Shown: piece by piece, positions 1 to 8,562 of the stretch | Position numbering within the stretch: position 1 is the first letter of the stretch | How the letters are laid out: every line of letters begins with the position of its first letter | Source: Sulfurimonas sp. | GTDB taxonomy: Bacteria; Campylobacterota; Campylobacteria; Campylobacterales; Sulfurimonadaceae | NCBI GenBank assembly: GCA_013791885.1 | Contig: VMSZ01000026.1 | Location: 1 to 50,497 of the forward strand | Direction: 5' to 3' | DNA length: 50,497 bases | Notes under the pieces: model-generated | Databases searched by the model: none | What the model was told of the DNA's origin: nothing | The model's input: only the letters and a program-made list of their open reading frames with translations | Translations under genes and position numbers: made by a program

Positions 1-825
1 GATTTTTGCAGAGCTTATTGCATAATAGATACCCTCATAGGTAAAGGGAAGCACCTGTGAAGCACTGTCGCCTACAAAAAATACTCTGTTTTTATAGAAG
101 AGAGTATTTTCAAACTCCGGTATTTTGTATCCTTTTACTCTGAACTCTTCATTTATATCGAGTAGTTTTATGAAGTTATTCATGTATGGAATCTCTCCAT
201 GAGCGACGATGCCTATATTCGTTCCTTCTCCCTCAGGAAAAGACCAGGCATAAAAGTTACCGGCTATTTTTGAGCCAAAATGAAATTCACACACACCGCA
301 TCGGTATTGAAGTAAATCGGCATAGCTTGTGAGTTGGGCGCTTACATTGTCACCGTTTATCTTTTTTCTGATAGAAGAGTTGACTCCATCGGCGGCAATA
401 AGGTATTTTGACTTTATTTTTTTTATTTCATAAGCAAAGTTGACTGTAGAGATGACACAATCATCTTGTACTTCTACGTCTACAAGCTTGGCTTCATGAA
501 GAGTTGTGCCGTTTTTTTGCGCTTCATCTCTGAGATAGCTGTCAAATTCCCGGCGTCCGACTATGACGAGCGGAGACTCTTGTATATCTACGATTTCTCT
601 CTTGTTTTTGAAAACTAAATGAATCTCATCGAGTTGCTTTTGAATCATATTCGTATCAAGGTCAAACTCAGTAAAAGCATCTTTTCTCAGACCGCCGCCG
701 CACGGTTTTTTAAAGTCGAATTTTTTTTGAATCAAGATATTTGGAATAGTTGCAATGGAAAGATATTTTGCCACGGTAGCTCCTGCAGGGCCACCGCCGA
801 CTATTAAAAATTCTGTTTCAATCAT
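1..825 (-). CDS. FAD-dependent oxidoreductase, geranylgeranyl reductase family (partial)
   Basis: The gene runs off the left edge, so only the N-terminal 275 residues are visible. Translating the minus strand from the ATG at 825-823 gives MIETEFLIVGGGPAGATVAK, a classic FAD-binding beta-alpha-beta fold with GGGPAG. Near the window edge it reads FVGDSASQVLPFTYEGIYYA, the second FAD motif (GD) followed by the GEGIYYA-like segment typical of geranylgeranyl-reductase-type flavoproteins. Members reduce isoprenoid or other lipid double bonds or act as general flavoprotein oxidoreductases; the substrate cannot be read from the sequence. A good ribosome binding site (AGGTGAG) lies just upstream of the start. 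It is divergent from the gene at 969. Confidence 0.8.
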   Translation of the reverse strand, partial: MIETEFLIVGGGPAGATVAKYLSIATIPNILIQKKFDFKKPCGGGLRKDAFTEFDLDTNMIQKQLDEIHLVFKNKREIVDIQESPLVIVGRREFDSYLRDEAQKNGTTLHEAKLVDVEVQDDCVISTVNFAYEIKKIKSKYLIAADGVNSSIRKKINGDNVSAQLTSYADLLQYRCGVCEFHFGSKIAGNFYAWSFPEGEGTNIGIVAHGEIPYMNNFIKLLDINEEFRVKGYKIPEFENTLFYKNRVFFVGDSASQVLPFTYEGIYYAISSAKI

Positions 826-968
826 ATGTATACTCACCTGAAATTTATATATGCAAGGTTAGTGTAACTTAACTGTAAAAGCACTTTATAGCCTGCAAAA
901 GTGTAAGTGTAGATTGATAACTCCTGTGATAAAATCGTCTATTAATATATTGAACAGGTTGTACTCAG
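826..968. promoter_or_regulatory. Divergent intergenic region with -10-like boxes
   Basis: This 143-bp gap separates the minus-strand flavoprotein from the plus-strand gene at 969. TATAAA on the minus strand (890-885) could serve the flavoprotein. The stretch TGTGATAAAAT near 925-935 resembles an extended -10 box for the plus strand. Neither has a convincing -35 box, which is common in this phylum. These are motif calls only. Confidence 0.3.
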
Positions 969-1442
969 ATGGGAAAAAGAAGCGTAAAGGCAGTAAGCTT
1001 TACTCCAAAATATGATGAGATTGAAGACAGAATACGGCTCTCTGTCAATTATGAAAATATAGCAGACAGAGTTGATTTTATGATTAGCAGAGCTTTCGTT
1101 TTAAAGCTTTTTCCTGTTCTGGATGAGTATATGATGAAGTTTTATGAGAGTGATTTGAATGTGCAAAAAAACTTCAAACAGGAGATAAAAGAGAATATAG
1201 GAAAAGATAAGACAACTTCTGTAGCCGATGAAGCGAATCTTACTCTCTACAAACAAGAAGATGAACTTCTTTTAGATTTAAGTTTTTCGCATCTTAAAAA
1301 AAACAATAAGACACTTGTAAAATTTCATTCCCAAAAAACAGAAGCTTTTGTTGAGCTTGATGCGGGGGCAATGAAGCAGATATTCACCATTATTAAGTCA
1401 ACTATTCCATTCTTTTCCTGGGGTATCTCTTACAATTTTTAA
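969..1442 (+). CDS. Hypothetical protein, 157 aa
   Basis: I do not recognise a family. It is a soluble protein with no signal peptide or membrane segment, rich in charged residues and in Phe/Tyr, with a long acidic-basic middle section (about residues 55-100). Composition and codon use match neighbouring genes, and the reading frame is long for this AT-rich DNA, so it is very likely real. The ATG start has only a weak upstream ribosome binding site. It is followed 66 bp later by a lipoprotein gene in the same direction, so the two may share a transcript. Confidence 0.6.
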   Translation: MGKRSVKAVSFTPKYDEIEDRIRLSVNYENIADRVDFMISRAFVLKLFPVLDEYMMKFYESDLNVQKNFKQEIKENIGKDKTTSVADEANLTLYKQEDELLLDLSFSHLKKNNKTLVKFHSQKTEAFVELDAGAMKQIFTIIKSTIPFFSWGISYNF

Positions 1443-1508
1443 TTTCGGCTAATAAAATATTTTGCCATAGTTCTGTATAATTATTTTTTTAATAATCAGG
1501 AGTAATAG

Positions 1509-1859
1509 ATGAAAAAAATCACTGTAATTTTGACTCTGTTTGCTATGCTTTTTTTTAGTGCATGTACGCAAGAGACACAGAATAAAATCGGCCGCAGTAT
1601 TCAAAACTGGACAGGCACGAATGGCGTTTTGGACATCTACATGGGTGAAAAACTTGTACAGCGCTTTATTAAGATTGACAAGCTTTCAACGGCAGAAGCA
1701 ACGCAGGGTGACGTCTCAAGAAATTACCGTTATGGCTATGGTTACCTTGATGCAAACTTCAACTACAAAGTAGACGAAGATGAGAAAAAACTTTACTTTG
1801 AAATAAGTGATTATGCCACTCCTTACATCTTTTACGACAATCCGGGCGAAGCAAAATAA
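1509..1859 (+). CDS. Putative lipoprotein, 116 aa
   Basis: The N-terminus is a lipoprotein signal peptide: MKKI followed by a hydrophobic core and a lipobox FFSAC, with the acylated cysteine at residue 19. The mature part is about 98 residues with many Tyr and Asp residues and no recognised domain. The start is preceded by CAGGAG about 7 bases upstream. Its stop codon overlaps the dapE start by one base (TAATG), so translation is probably coupled. The function is unknown; it is probably attached to the inner face of the outer membrane or to the inner membrane. Confidence 0.7.
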   Translation: MKKITVILTLFAMLFFSACTQETQNKIGRSIQNWTGTNGVLDIYMGEKLVQRFIKIDKLSTAEATQGDVSRNYRYGYGYLDANFNYKVDEDEKKLYFEISDYATPYIFYDNPGEAK

Positions 1860-2959
1860 TGCAACTGTTGGAACTTTTCAAATATATGATTTCCTGCAAA
1901 AGTCAAACGCCCGACGATGGCGGACTTTTGGATTTCATAGAAAATTATCTCCCAGACTTTAAAGCTGTTCGCGTCGATGTAGAAGATGTGAAAAATCTTT
2001 TTATCTACAAAAAATTCGGTGAGGGCGACCATCTTTGTTTTGCAGGGCATGTAGATGTTGTTCCCGCAGGAAGCGAAGGATGGGATACCAATCCTTATGA
2101 AGCGGTAGAAAAAGACGGGTACATTTACGGCCGCGGAACGCAGGATATGAAAAGCGGTCTGGCTGCGTTTACCCAAGCGGTGCGTGAGACTCAAGAGTTC
2201 AAAGGAACACTTTCTTTGTTGCTGACTTCAGACGAAGAGGGTGATGCCTTTTACGGAACGGTTGAGGTTTTAAAGTACTTGGAAAAAGAGGGAATGCTTC
2301 CTGATTACGCAGTCGTTGCCGAACCTACTTGTGAAGATGTCTTCGGTGACGCAATTAAAGTCGGCCGCCGCGGTTCCATTAACGGCTACATCACTGTCAA
2401 AGGCAAACAAGGTCACGCGGCTTATCCTGAAAAAGGGATAAACCCAATTAATCTTTTAGCGCCAAGATTAGCAAATATGGCAGGGGTAGACTTAGATAAC
2501 GGGGATGAGTTTTTTTCTCCAAGCAAGTTCGTTATCACGGATATTCGTGCAGGAATGCAGGTGACAAATGTAACGCCAAATGAACTCAAAATGATGTTTA
2601 ATGTTCGCAACACGACACTTACAACGCAAAAAGAAGTGACTGCGTTTGTGGCCAAACATTTAGACGGGCTTGACTATGAACTGCGTTTGACTCAAGGTTC
2701 GTATCCTTTTAGAACAGACACCGACACAAAAGTTGTGAAAAACATAGACGAAGCTATAGAAAAAGTGACGGGTATACGTCCAAAACACTCAACAGCCGGC
2801 GGAACAAGCGATGCGCGTTTTATGGCTCCTCTTGGCATAAAAGTTATAGAGTTCGGTGTTAGAAACGACACTATACATTCTGTTAATGAACGAACAAGCG
2901 TTAAAGAAGTGCTAGAACTTTATGAAGTGTTTAAAAATTTAATAGTTGAGTGGAAATAA
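1859..2959 (+). CDS. dapE: Succinyl-diaminopimelate desuccinylase
   Basis: DapE hydrolyses N-succinyl-LL-2,6-diaminopimelate to LL-diaminopimelate and succinate in the lysine and peptidoglycan pathway. At 366 residues it has the normal family length. M20 metallopeptidase landmarks are visible: the first metal-binding stretch GHVDVVPAG (near residue 62), GRGTQDMKSG with the bridging Asp (near 90), the catalytic and metal-binding acidic pair in SDEEGDA (near 125), and the late metal histidine in NDTIHSVNER near the C-terminus. The dimerisation (lid) domain occupies roughly residues 170-290. It overlaps the lipoprotein gene by one base, and the next gene starts one base after its stop. Confidence 0.95.
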   Translation: MQLLELFKYMISCKSQTPDDGGLLDFIENYLPDFKAVRVDVEDVKNLFIYKKFGEGDHLCFAGHVDVVPAGSEGWDTNPYEAVEKDGYIYGRGTQDMKSGLAAFTQAVRETQEFKGTLSLLLTSDEEGDAFYGTVEVLKYLEKEGMLPDYAVVAEPTCEDVFGDAIKVGRRGSINGYITVKGKQGHAAYPEKGINPINLLAPRLANMAGVDLDNGDEFFSPSKFVITDIRAGMQVTNVTPNELKMMFNVRNTTLTTQKEVTAFVAKHLDGLDYELRLTQGSYPFRTDTDTKVVKNIDEAIEKVTGIRPKHSTAGGTSDARFMAPLGIKVIEFGVRNDTIHSVNERTSVKEVLELYEVFKNLIVEWK

Positions 2960-2960
2960 A

Positions 2961-3371
2961 ATGTTGAAAACTTTTTTTGTAACACTTCTCTTTGTCAGCA
3001 CACTTTTTGGTGGTGAACTTGGATGGAACCATGACTATAAAAAAGCACTTGAACAAGCAAAAATAGAAAAAAAAGATGTTTACATGCTTATTACTTCTGC
3101 AAATTGCAGATGGTGTAGAAAATTTGAAGCAACAACACTTCAGGATGAAGCAATTTTGCAAAGACTGAATAAGCAGTACGTACTTTTGCATATAGATAGA
3201 GATGAAGATTATATGCCGGAGCATTTTAAGAAAAAACGCGTTCCAAGACATTATTTTTTAAGAGCAGATGGCACAATAATCTACTCTTTTTTAGGTTACT
3301 GGGCAAGTGAGGATTTTATATCGTTTTTAGATGATGTAGATAAAAGAAGAATTAAACAAGATAATAAATAA
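2961..3371 (+). CDS. Exported thioredoxin-like protein with CxxC
   Basis: Starting at the ATG at 2961, the protein is 136 residues with a signal peptide (MLKTFFVTLLFVSTLFGG) and a thioredoxin fold. The active-site-like motif CRWC lies at residues 49-52, and a likely cis-proline follows in KRVPRHYF. A longer reading starting at 2946 inside dapE would put hydrophilic residues before the signal peptide, so the shorter start is preferred. It is probably a periplasmic thiol-disulfide protein of the thioredoxin_7 (DUF255-like) group. Whether it is a reductant, an isomerase or a chaperone cannot be told. Confidence 0.8.
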   Translation: MLKTFFVTLLFVSTLFGGELGWNHDYKKALEQAKIEKKDVYMLITSANCRWCRKFEATTLQDEAILQRLNKQYVLLHIDRDEDYMPEHFKKKRVPRHYFLRADGTIIYSFLGYWASEDFISFLDDVDKRRIKQDNK

Positions 3372-3477
3372 CATATCTTCTAACGCTCGAAAACAAAGTT
3401 TACGTAGCTTTAGGGGGTTGTGTGGACTCAAAGTCCCTGCCGCTTAAGTGTGTAACATTAAATAAAAGGAAAAATAA
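3372..3477 (+). other. Structured intergenic element before ridA
   Basis: The gap holds a small perfect hairpin (GGACT-CAA-AGTCC, 3424-3436) inside a GC-richer patch, unlike the surrounding AT-rich spacers. The ribosome binding site AAAGGA of ridA follows at about 3466. The segment CCGCTTA also occurs in the structured spacer at 15275-15313, so both may be diverged copies of a short intergenic repeat. No T-run follows the hairpin, so it is a poor terminator. Confidence 0.35.
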
Positions 3478-3858
3478 ATGAAATTCGTACAAACAAATAA
3501 GGCACCATCGGCTATAGGGCCATATTCTCAGGCTGTTGTAGCAAACGGTATGGTATTTACTTCTGGTCAGATAGCTCTTACTCCAGAGGGCGTAATGCTG
3601 GAAAATGATGTGACAATTCAAACAAAACAGGTTTTAAAAAATCTGAGTGCAGTTTTAGAAGAAGCAGGAAGTTCACTTGGCGATGTTATTAAAACGACTA
3701 TATTTTTAGACTCTATGGATGATTTCGCAGTTGTCAATGAGATTTATGCAGAGGCATTCGGTTCACATAAACCGGCGCGCTCAACAGTAGCGGTAAAAAC
3801 TTTACCTAAAAATGCTCTTGTGGAAATAGATGCAGTTGCACTTGTAAGAAGTAAATAA
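3478..3858 (+). CDS. ridA: RidA family reactive imine/enamine deaminase
   Basis: RidA hydrolyses reactive 2-aminoacrylate and related enamines/imines released by PLP enzymes, protecting the cell. The 126-residue length is standard for the YjgF/YER057c/UK114 family. Characteristic segments are APSAIGPYSQAV near the N-terminus, FTSGQIAL, and the C-terminal HKPARSTVAV with the substrate-binding arginine, followed by VEIDAVA. A strong ribosome binding site (AAAGGA) precedes the ATG. It stands alone between a structured spacer and a terminator. Confidence 0.93.
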   Translation: MKFVQTNKAPSAIGPYSQAVVANGMVFTSGQIALTPEGVMLENDVTIQTKQVLKNLSAVLEEAGSSLGDVIKTTIFLDSMDDFAVVNEIYAEAFGSHKPARSTVAVKTLPKNALVEIDAVALVRSK

Positions 3859-3934
3859 CTTCTAGTAAGGGACAAAATTCTTTTTTACTAACCCGTTTAG
3901 TTTATTGCATTGCATATTAGATTTGAGTAAAAAT

Positions 3935-3965
3935 ATCAAGAACTCCTAAAAGGAGTTTTCTTGAT
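3935..3965. terminator. Bidirectional intrinsic terminator
   Basis: ATCAAGAACTCC pairs with GGAGTTTTCTTGAT around the loop TAAA, with only a 2-base bulge. It lies between the convergent ridA (plus) and oxidase subunit II (minus) genes, and the stem is A/T-rich at its base on both sides, so it can serve both strands. Confidence 0.75.
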
Positions 3966-3973
3966 AAAGAATC

Positions 3974-5170
3974 TTAGAGAGTATTTTTAAATAGAGCTAC
4001 CATACCCCATCCGAAATACACAACAATCCATAAAATAAATAGTACCAGCGAAGCGTTTGCTAGTCGGGATACGGCTGAACCTTCAGTTGCAGTATAAACA
4101 CCTTCTGTTTTACCGACTTTCCAAGCCATAGTCAGAATAAACGCAATCCCCGTGAATCCGAGAACGACAAACGTCAATAAGAACATAATGATTGTTTCCC
4201 ATTCTAGATTCATAGGATAGCCATATAAATCATATCCGACGCCGGACATGATTTTGTAACGGATAAGCTCTCTGACACTTGAGATTAATAGCGCTACAAC
4301 GACAAGTATTCCCGTTGTGACGTAGCTATTTTTGTTGCCAATCGCTAGCAAAAGAAGTAAGACGACCGAAGCAACTGTAGCCAACGAAAGCGGATGTAAA
4401 AGAAGGCTCTCTTTTTGCATCCATAATGCAAATAGTACAGCACTGATAAGCAAGCCAAAAATGGCAAGTTTAGTACCTAAACTTTTAACAAACTCTAAAT
4501 ATTTTGGTTCAAAATCTTTTCGTGTACTTAAAAATTGAGTGTAGTTTTGCATAAAAATTCCAGTAACGGGGATCATCAAACTCACCATAAATCCAAGACG
4601 AATAAGGTCGAGATGCATATTCCATCCTGCGTTATCAATAACACCATTTGGTGCATACCACTCCATCCATTTTGTCGGTGAAATAGCTTCAACAGCAAAG
4701 TTATGCATCAAAACACCACAAAATATCAATATACCAAAAGAGATAATTCCGATAAGAGTGCTTGAAGATGAGCCTTTTTTGTTAGCAGACTGATACCAGT
4801 AGTACATCATATAGCCAATAACAAGGGCGTAAATAAAGATAAATACCCATGCACCGGAGAGAGTATTTGCCACATACCAGCCCGAATCATAGATAACCTG
4901 AGTAAAAAGCAGCGGTGCGACTCCTAAAACAATGAGAATCGATATGCTGATTTTCCCCGTCATTATAAGGTGAGGCGTCAATATTTTCCAATAAGGACTA
5001 CTTTTTTGTTGGGTACTGCCATAAAGAGAAAGACCCATAGAACCAAGTGCCAACAAAACAAAAGCGGCGTGCAGAGCCCATGTTAAAACATAGAGTCCTT
5101 GAAACACTACAGGGTAAAAAGGTATCCCCGCAGAGTCTCTCATTACATTTACGAAAGTTGAGATTTCCAT
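3974..5170 (-). CDS. Cytochrome bd-like oxidase, second (CydA-like) membrane subunit
   Basis: The 398-residue integral membrane protein has about nine predicted transmembrane helices and no c-heme motif. It is encoded 11 bp downstream of the cytochrome c-bearing subunit I gene. One stretch, HLDLIRLGFMVSLMIPVTG, resembles HMFLRIGFMIMMSGIIG of that upstream subunit, suggesting that the two subunits are ancient paralogues, as in bd-type oxidases built from two CydA-like chains. It is inferred to be the partner subunit of a terminal oxygen reductase in the inner membrane. The start ATG is preceded by AAGGAG. The assignment rests on topology and context, so the electron donor and product are not certain. 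Confidence 0.6.
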   Translation of the reverse strand: MEISTFVNVMRDSAGIPFYPVVFQGLYVLTWALHAAFVLLALGSMGLSLYGSTQQKSSPYWKILTPHLIMTGKISISILIVLGVAPLLFTQVIYDSGWYVANTLSGAWVFIFIYALVIGYMMYYWYQSANKKGSSSSTLIGIISFGILIFCGVLMHNFAVEAISPTKWMEWYAPNGVIDNAGWNMHLDLIRLGFMVSLMIPVTGIFMQNYTQFLSTRKDFEPKYLEFVKSLGTKLAIFGLLISAVLFALWMQKESLLLHPLSLATVASVVLLLLLAIGNKNSYVTTGILVVVALLISSVRELIRYKIMSGVGYDLYGYPMNLEWETIIMFLLTFVVLGFTGIAFILTMAWKVGKTEGVYTATEGSAVSRLANASLVLFILWIVVYFGWGMVALFKNTL

Positions 5171-5181
5171 TCTATAGCTCC

Positions 5182-6522
5182 TTATTTTGCTTGCGAAGCA
5201 ATGTAGGCTGCTATCGCATCATACTCTTCATCAGGAAGAGCAATTTTAGGCATATAAGGACTTGACCCTGTGCCGATTACATTTTTCATATACTCTCTGA
5301 TTCCCTCTTCACCCATTGGTCCAGCCAGTTTGATAAGTGGTCTATAGAGTCCGTCTTTTTCCAAAGAGTGACAGTTGGAGCAGGCAATGCGTGTTAGTAA
5401 TTTCCCGACTTCGAGTTTATTTTCGGGTGTAATAGTACGTAGACGATCAGGAATCCAGGGGTTTACTGTTAAGAGTCCTTTAGCCGCGATGAGTTCTACC
5501 TCACTTTTAATTTCTTTTCCCGGGACATCTCTGCCGATAATTTGATTACTGTACATATATTGACCTGCAACCCACGGTTTACGCATTGTTTCACGAAGTT
5601 TTTCACCAGGCCAAACCCCTACAATTCCGATTACAAACATCATTGTGATGGCAATAGTTCGATTAATCCACTGAGGTTTTATAATCGCAACAAAGAAATA
5701 AAGCGAAAATAAAATAGCCAAAATGATACGGTTCATAATAATGGAATCTTTTGCCATTTCCAAAAGTGCTTGGGCATTTGCAGGGAGTGTATTAATGTAC
5801 CACATAAAGAAAAATACGGTAACAAATCCGCCAAGCAAACTCACCCAACCCATTTTTTGCGTTAGCTCTTCTGAGAGTTCTTTATTCTCTTTGTGCATTG
5901 CCGAAGAGATAATCATCCCGATAATTCCCGACATCATAATCATAAAGCCGATACGTAAGAACATATGCGGGAAGGTGTTGGTGCCGAAAAATGCATCGCT
6001 GGCAGAACCTGTTGCATAGTAAGCATCCGTACCAGGCCACATCATAAAACTGATAATGCCGATGATTAAAGCAAGGGTTCCGACCGAGGCTAATGCAAAA
6101 GTGTAGGTGAGTTTCAGATGTGTTTTTCGATCCACTTTATCCATAAAATAGATAAGAGCGAATACTCCTATAACTTCGTAGACAAAAAATACCCACTCTG
6201 TAGCCCATACCCATACAAAGTTATGAATAAGAGCACTAATGCCTCTAGGGCTAGCGGCAGTTGCCGTATACCAAATACCCGGTCCTGTGATGGAACCGAT
6301 AACGTATGAAAAAATTAACAAAAACATTCCGTAACGTTTCATATAATCATACAAGTCAGTTCTGTTCTCTTTTTGTGCCTTATGGGCTAAAAAAGCAAAT
6401 AAAATAGCGGCACCGACTGAGGTGTGTGATGCCATGATATGTATAGCTCCCGTGAGTCCCATCAGCCATGCTGAGCCTATTTCGGGAACATAAAATAAGG
6501 GATAAAATCCTAATAGATCCAT
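5182..6522 (-). CDS. Cytochrome bd-like oxidase subunit I with C-terminal cytochrome c domain
   Basis: This 446-residue protein has about nine membrane helices followed by a periplasmic mono-heme cytochrome c domain: CSNCH at residues 381-385 and a likely Met ligand in SPYMPKI (M424). The N-terminal helix has conserved histidines (GAIHIMASHTSVG). A TGPGIWYT segment and an acidic helix WATEWVFFVYEVIG follow, and RKPW resembles the GRQPW motif of CydA. This matches the published class of bd-superfamily oxygen reductases that carry a fused cytochrome c (the OR-C type) rather than quinol oxidases. It probably takes electrons from cytochrome c and reduces O2. The start has a perfect ribosome binding site (AGGAGG). 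It is the first gene of a two-gene operon. Confidence 0.7.
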   Translation of the reverse strand: MDLLGFYPLFYVPEIGSAWLMGLTGAIHIMASHTSVGAAILFAFLAHKAQKENRTDLYDYMKRYGMFLLIFSYVIGSITGPGIWYTATAASPRGISALIHNFVWVWATEWVFFVYEVIGVFALIYFMDKVDRKTHLKLTYTFALASVGTLALIIGIISFMMWPGTDAYYATGSASDAFFGTNTFPHMFLRIGFMIMMSGIIGMIISSAMHKENKELSEELTQKMGWVSLLGGFVTVFFFMWYINTLPANAQALLEMAKDSIIMNRIILAILFSLYFFVAIIKPQWINRTIAITMMFVIGIVGVWPGEKLRETMRKPWVAGQYMYSNQIIGRDVPGKEIKSEVELIAAKGLLTVNPWIPDRLRTITPENKLEVGKLLTRIACSNCHSLEKDGLYRPLIKLAGPMGEEGIREYMKNVIGTGSSPYMPKIALPDEEYDAIAAYIASQAK

Positions 6523-6931
6523 AAAATCCTCCTATGAGATTTAAGTATTATAAATATTTTAAAGAGAAAATGTAGGTGTTATATAAGAGCATCGAACATA
6601 CATTTCCTATTTAAATAGTGTGTGTATGCACGACAACGTCGGAGAAATAGCGTAAAAAAACGTTATAATTACGGCGTTGCTATGCAATACTTTTCCGTCT
6701 GCTTGAGAGCTGCAATTCATAGAGCAGGCGGATTGTGCTTTGGTTTTCTCCTCTGTTTTTTCTCCTAATAATAATTTTCAGGAACTGGATTATAAACTTG
6801 CAGTGTTAATTTTGTGTTAAAAAGTTAATTAAAGAATTTTATAGGGAATTGTAGAACTTAAGCCGTTTTTGTATGAGATTTGAAATAAAAGAAGTAAGTT
6901 GCCCTTAAATCTGGGCGTTACCCGAGTATAA
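6523..6931. other. 409-bp noncoding region with hairpin
   Basis: I find no credible gene here. The region holds the leader of the oxidase operon (minus strand), including its AGGAGG ribosome binding site at 6533-6528, and the 3' flank of the porin gene. An imperfect hairpin lies at 6694-6732: TCCGTCTGCT pairs with AGCAGGCGGA (one G-U pair) around a 19-base loop. A small stem CGAC-AAC-GTCG also occurs near 6630. I cannot match either to a known riboswitch or small RNA family. Confidence 0.4.
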
Positions 6932-8431
6932 CTAAAAGAGATAGTTCATCTCAAAGCGGTATTCGTTATAAGAATCCAAATCTTTTCCACTCTCGCGTTT
7001 TTCAGCATCCACTAAACCTACACGCAGTTTTGCAGTTAGTTCCGGACTGATATGCTGACGTAAGTCCAAATGCAAAATATTGCTGTCTGCCTGAACACCC
7101 GTTGCTTGTTTTGATTCATCGAAATCTTGCATGGCGTAACGTGCCAGAGCACTAAAGCCTTTAAGTACTTTATATTTTGAAAAGTCATAAAAAACTTCTG
7201 CTGACGTAGTTTTAGTATTAGCATACCAATTGTATTGGCTCATAGCACGGGTATAACCACCTGTTGGAAAACCTCTCCAAGGAGCCACAATATCTGCTTC
7301 ATCGGCTACTTCAGAATAAGCTATTTGTGTAATAAAAGGCCCTTTTTTGAAAAGTAAACGGGCCATACCAAGTGAGCCGTTAAGGCTTTTTGGATCCGAG
7401 TAGCCATTGTCAGGCTGACTGGCATCCCAATTAGCTAAACTTCCATCTAAGCTGGCTCCTCCGATTGAACCGCCGCCATTGTCTATTTGACGCATATAAC
7501 GAATACCTGGTGTTACAAAAATATCATAAGGGAGTTTAATGATGTAGTTTATTTCTCCTGTTATGGAAGAGAGCACGTGAGGCACAGCAGTATAGGTCAG
7601 GTCTAGTTGAATGTCTTTGAGTGATTTATTTTTTATGTCCGTAATTACAAGGGCATGCTCGGTATCTTCTCCGGCTCTTGTAAAATTTGCATAAGAGAGA
7701 CCTTTATGTGCGGCGGAGTCATCCTGATTTTCCATAGGATTATCAGAAGCAGTGTTGTAGGTAATGACATCATGAAAGTCTGTGTGGTCACGTAATTTTT
7801 GAGCATAAAAATAGCCGCCGCGAATAATTGTGCTTGGAACTTCTTTAGTGATGAAGCTCATGCCCTCGAAAGTATTGGGAATCATTTTTGTGTCGTTAGA
7901 GGAGATTAAAAGCGATTCAAATATTTGACGGCCGGCTTTAAGAGAAGTTTTGTCAAATTCGTATTGGACATAGGCCTGAGCAAGAGCAAACATATGCCAG
8001 TCCCCGTCATTTAAAACGCTATTTTTACTAAAAGTATCTTTTCCTGCTTTAACATAATTAACATCAGATTCAGCTACATGAAGTGCCGAAAAAGGACTGT
8101 CAGAATAATAAGCTCCGGCTGCAGCACTAAAACCTTGGAGTTTTGCTGTTTTATAAAGCAAACTTCCGCCTAATCCAAAGGCATAATTATCTTGGTTGGT
8201 GTCATTGTCGGCTTCGCTCCAGTCCCAATTAAAAGCATTCATTCTCAGACGGCCGTAGAGCATGCCTTCAGTAAAAACATCCCCAAGATTATCAACACTC
8301 GGGGGAAGTGTGTTGTAAACTTCTGCCATATTGTTTTTGAGTTCGCGTTTGGGTTTGCTTTCTGCGGCATTGGCTATAAAACTACATGAAGATAGCAATA
8401 AGGCAAAAGTGATAATTTTTAGAATATTCAT
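6932..8431 (-). CDS. Outer-membrane porin (OprD/Campylobacterota porin type)
   Basis: The 499-residue precursor begins with a signal peptide (hydrophobic core to about residue 20, cleavage probably after FIANAA). The body has alternating aromatic/polar beta-strand patterns, and the chain ends in YRFEMNYLF, with the terminal Phe typical of beta-barrel proteins recognised by the BAM complex. Early segments such as EGMLYGRLRMNAFNWDW and the later AGRQIFESLL resemble OprD-like or epsilonproteobacterial porins. It would form a passive channel; the substrate is unknown. A ribosome binding site (GAGAGGAAAA) and a good promoter lie upstream. It is a single gene, divergent from the tetR gene. Confidence 0.8.
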   Translation of the reverse strand: MNILKIITFALLLSSCSFIANAAESKPKRELKNNMAEVYNTLPPSVDNLGDVFTEGMLYGRLRMNAFNWDWSEADNDTNQDNYAFGLGGSLLYKTAKLQGFSAAAGAYYSDSPFSALHVAESDVNYVKAGKDTFSKNSVLNDGDWHMFALAQAYVQYEFDKTSLKAGRQIFESLLISSNDTKMIPNTFEGMSFITKEVPSTIIRGGYFYAQKLRDHTDFHDVITYNTASDNPMENQDDSAAHKGLSYANFTRAGEDTEHALVITDIKNKSLKDIQLDLTYTAVPHVLSSITGEINYIIKLPYDIFVTPGIRYMRQIDNGGGSIGGASLDGSLANWDASQPDNGYSDPKSLNGSLGMARLLFKKGPFITQIAYSEVADEADIVAPWRGFPTGGYTRAMSQYNWYANTKTTSAEVFYDFSKYKVLKGFSALARYAMQDFDESKQATGVQADSNILHLDLRQHISPELTAKLRVGLVDAEKRESGKDLDSYNEYRFEMNYLF

Positions 8432-8462
8432 TAAATTTTTTCCTCTCGAAATAAAAAAATCA

Positions 8463-8491
8463 ATTATTTTTTTTTGTTATGGTCGTGTCAA
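8463..8491 (-). promoter_or_regulatory. Sigma70-type promoter for porin gene
   Basis: On the minus strand, TTGACA (8491-8486) is followed after exactly 17 bases by AATAAT (8468-8463), giving a near-consensus promoter about 32 bases from the porin start codon. Confidence 0.55.
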
Positions 8492-8562
8492 ATACTGCAA
8501 AGTTAAAGTATATGGATTTTTTTAATGTTCTTTTATTCTTACTAAATCTTCGTTAAATTAAG

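Noticed and set aside
619-807. Plus-strand reading frame opposite the FAD oxidoreductase
   Set aside because: It lies antisense to a clear flavoprotein gene with a Rossmann motif; no ribosome binding site or recognisable product.
5585-5600. Possible parS site (TGTTTCACGAAG...)
   Set aside because: Only the left half matches the parS consensus, and it lies within the oxidase coding sequence far from parAB.
6694-6732. Riboswitch
   Set aside because: A single hairpin with no conserved core of any riboswitch I know, and neither flanking gene suggests a metabolite ligand.
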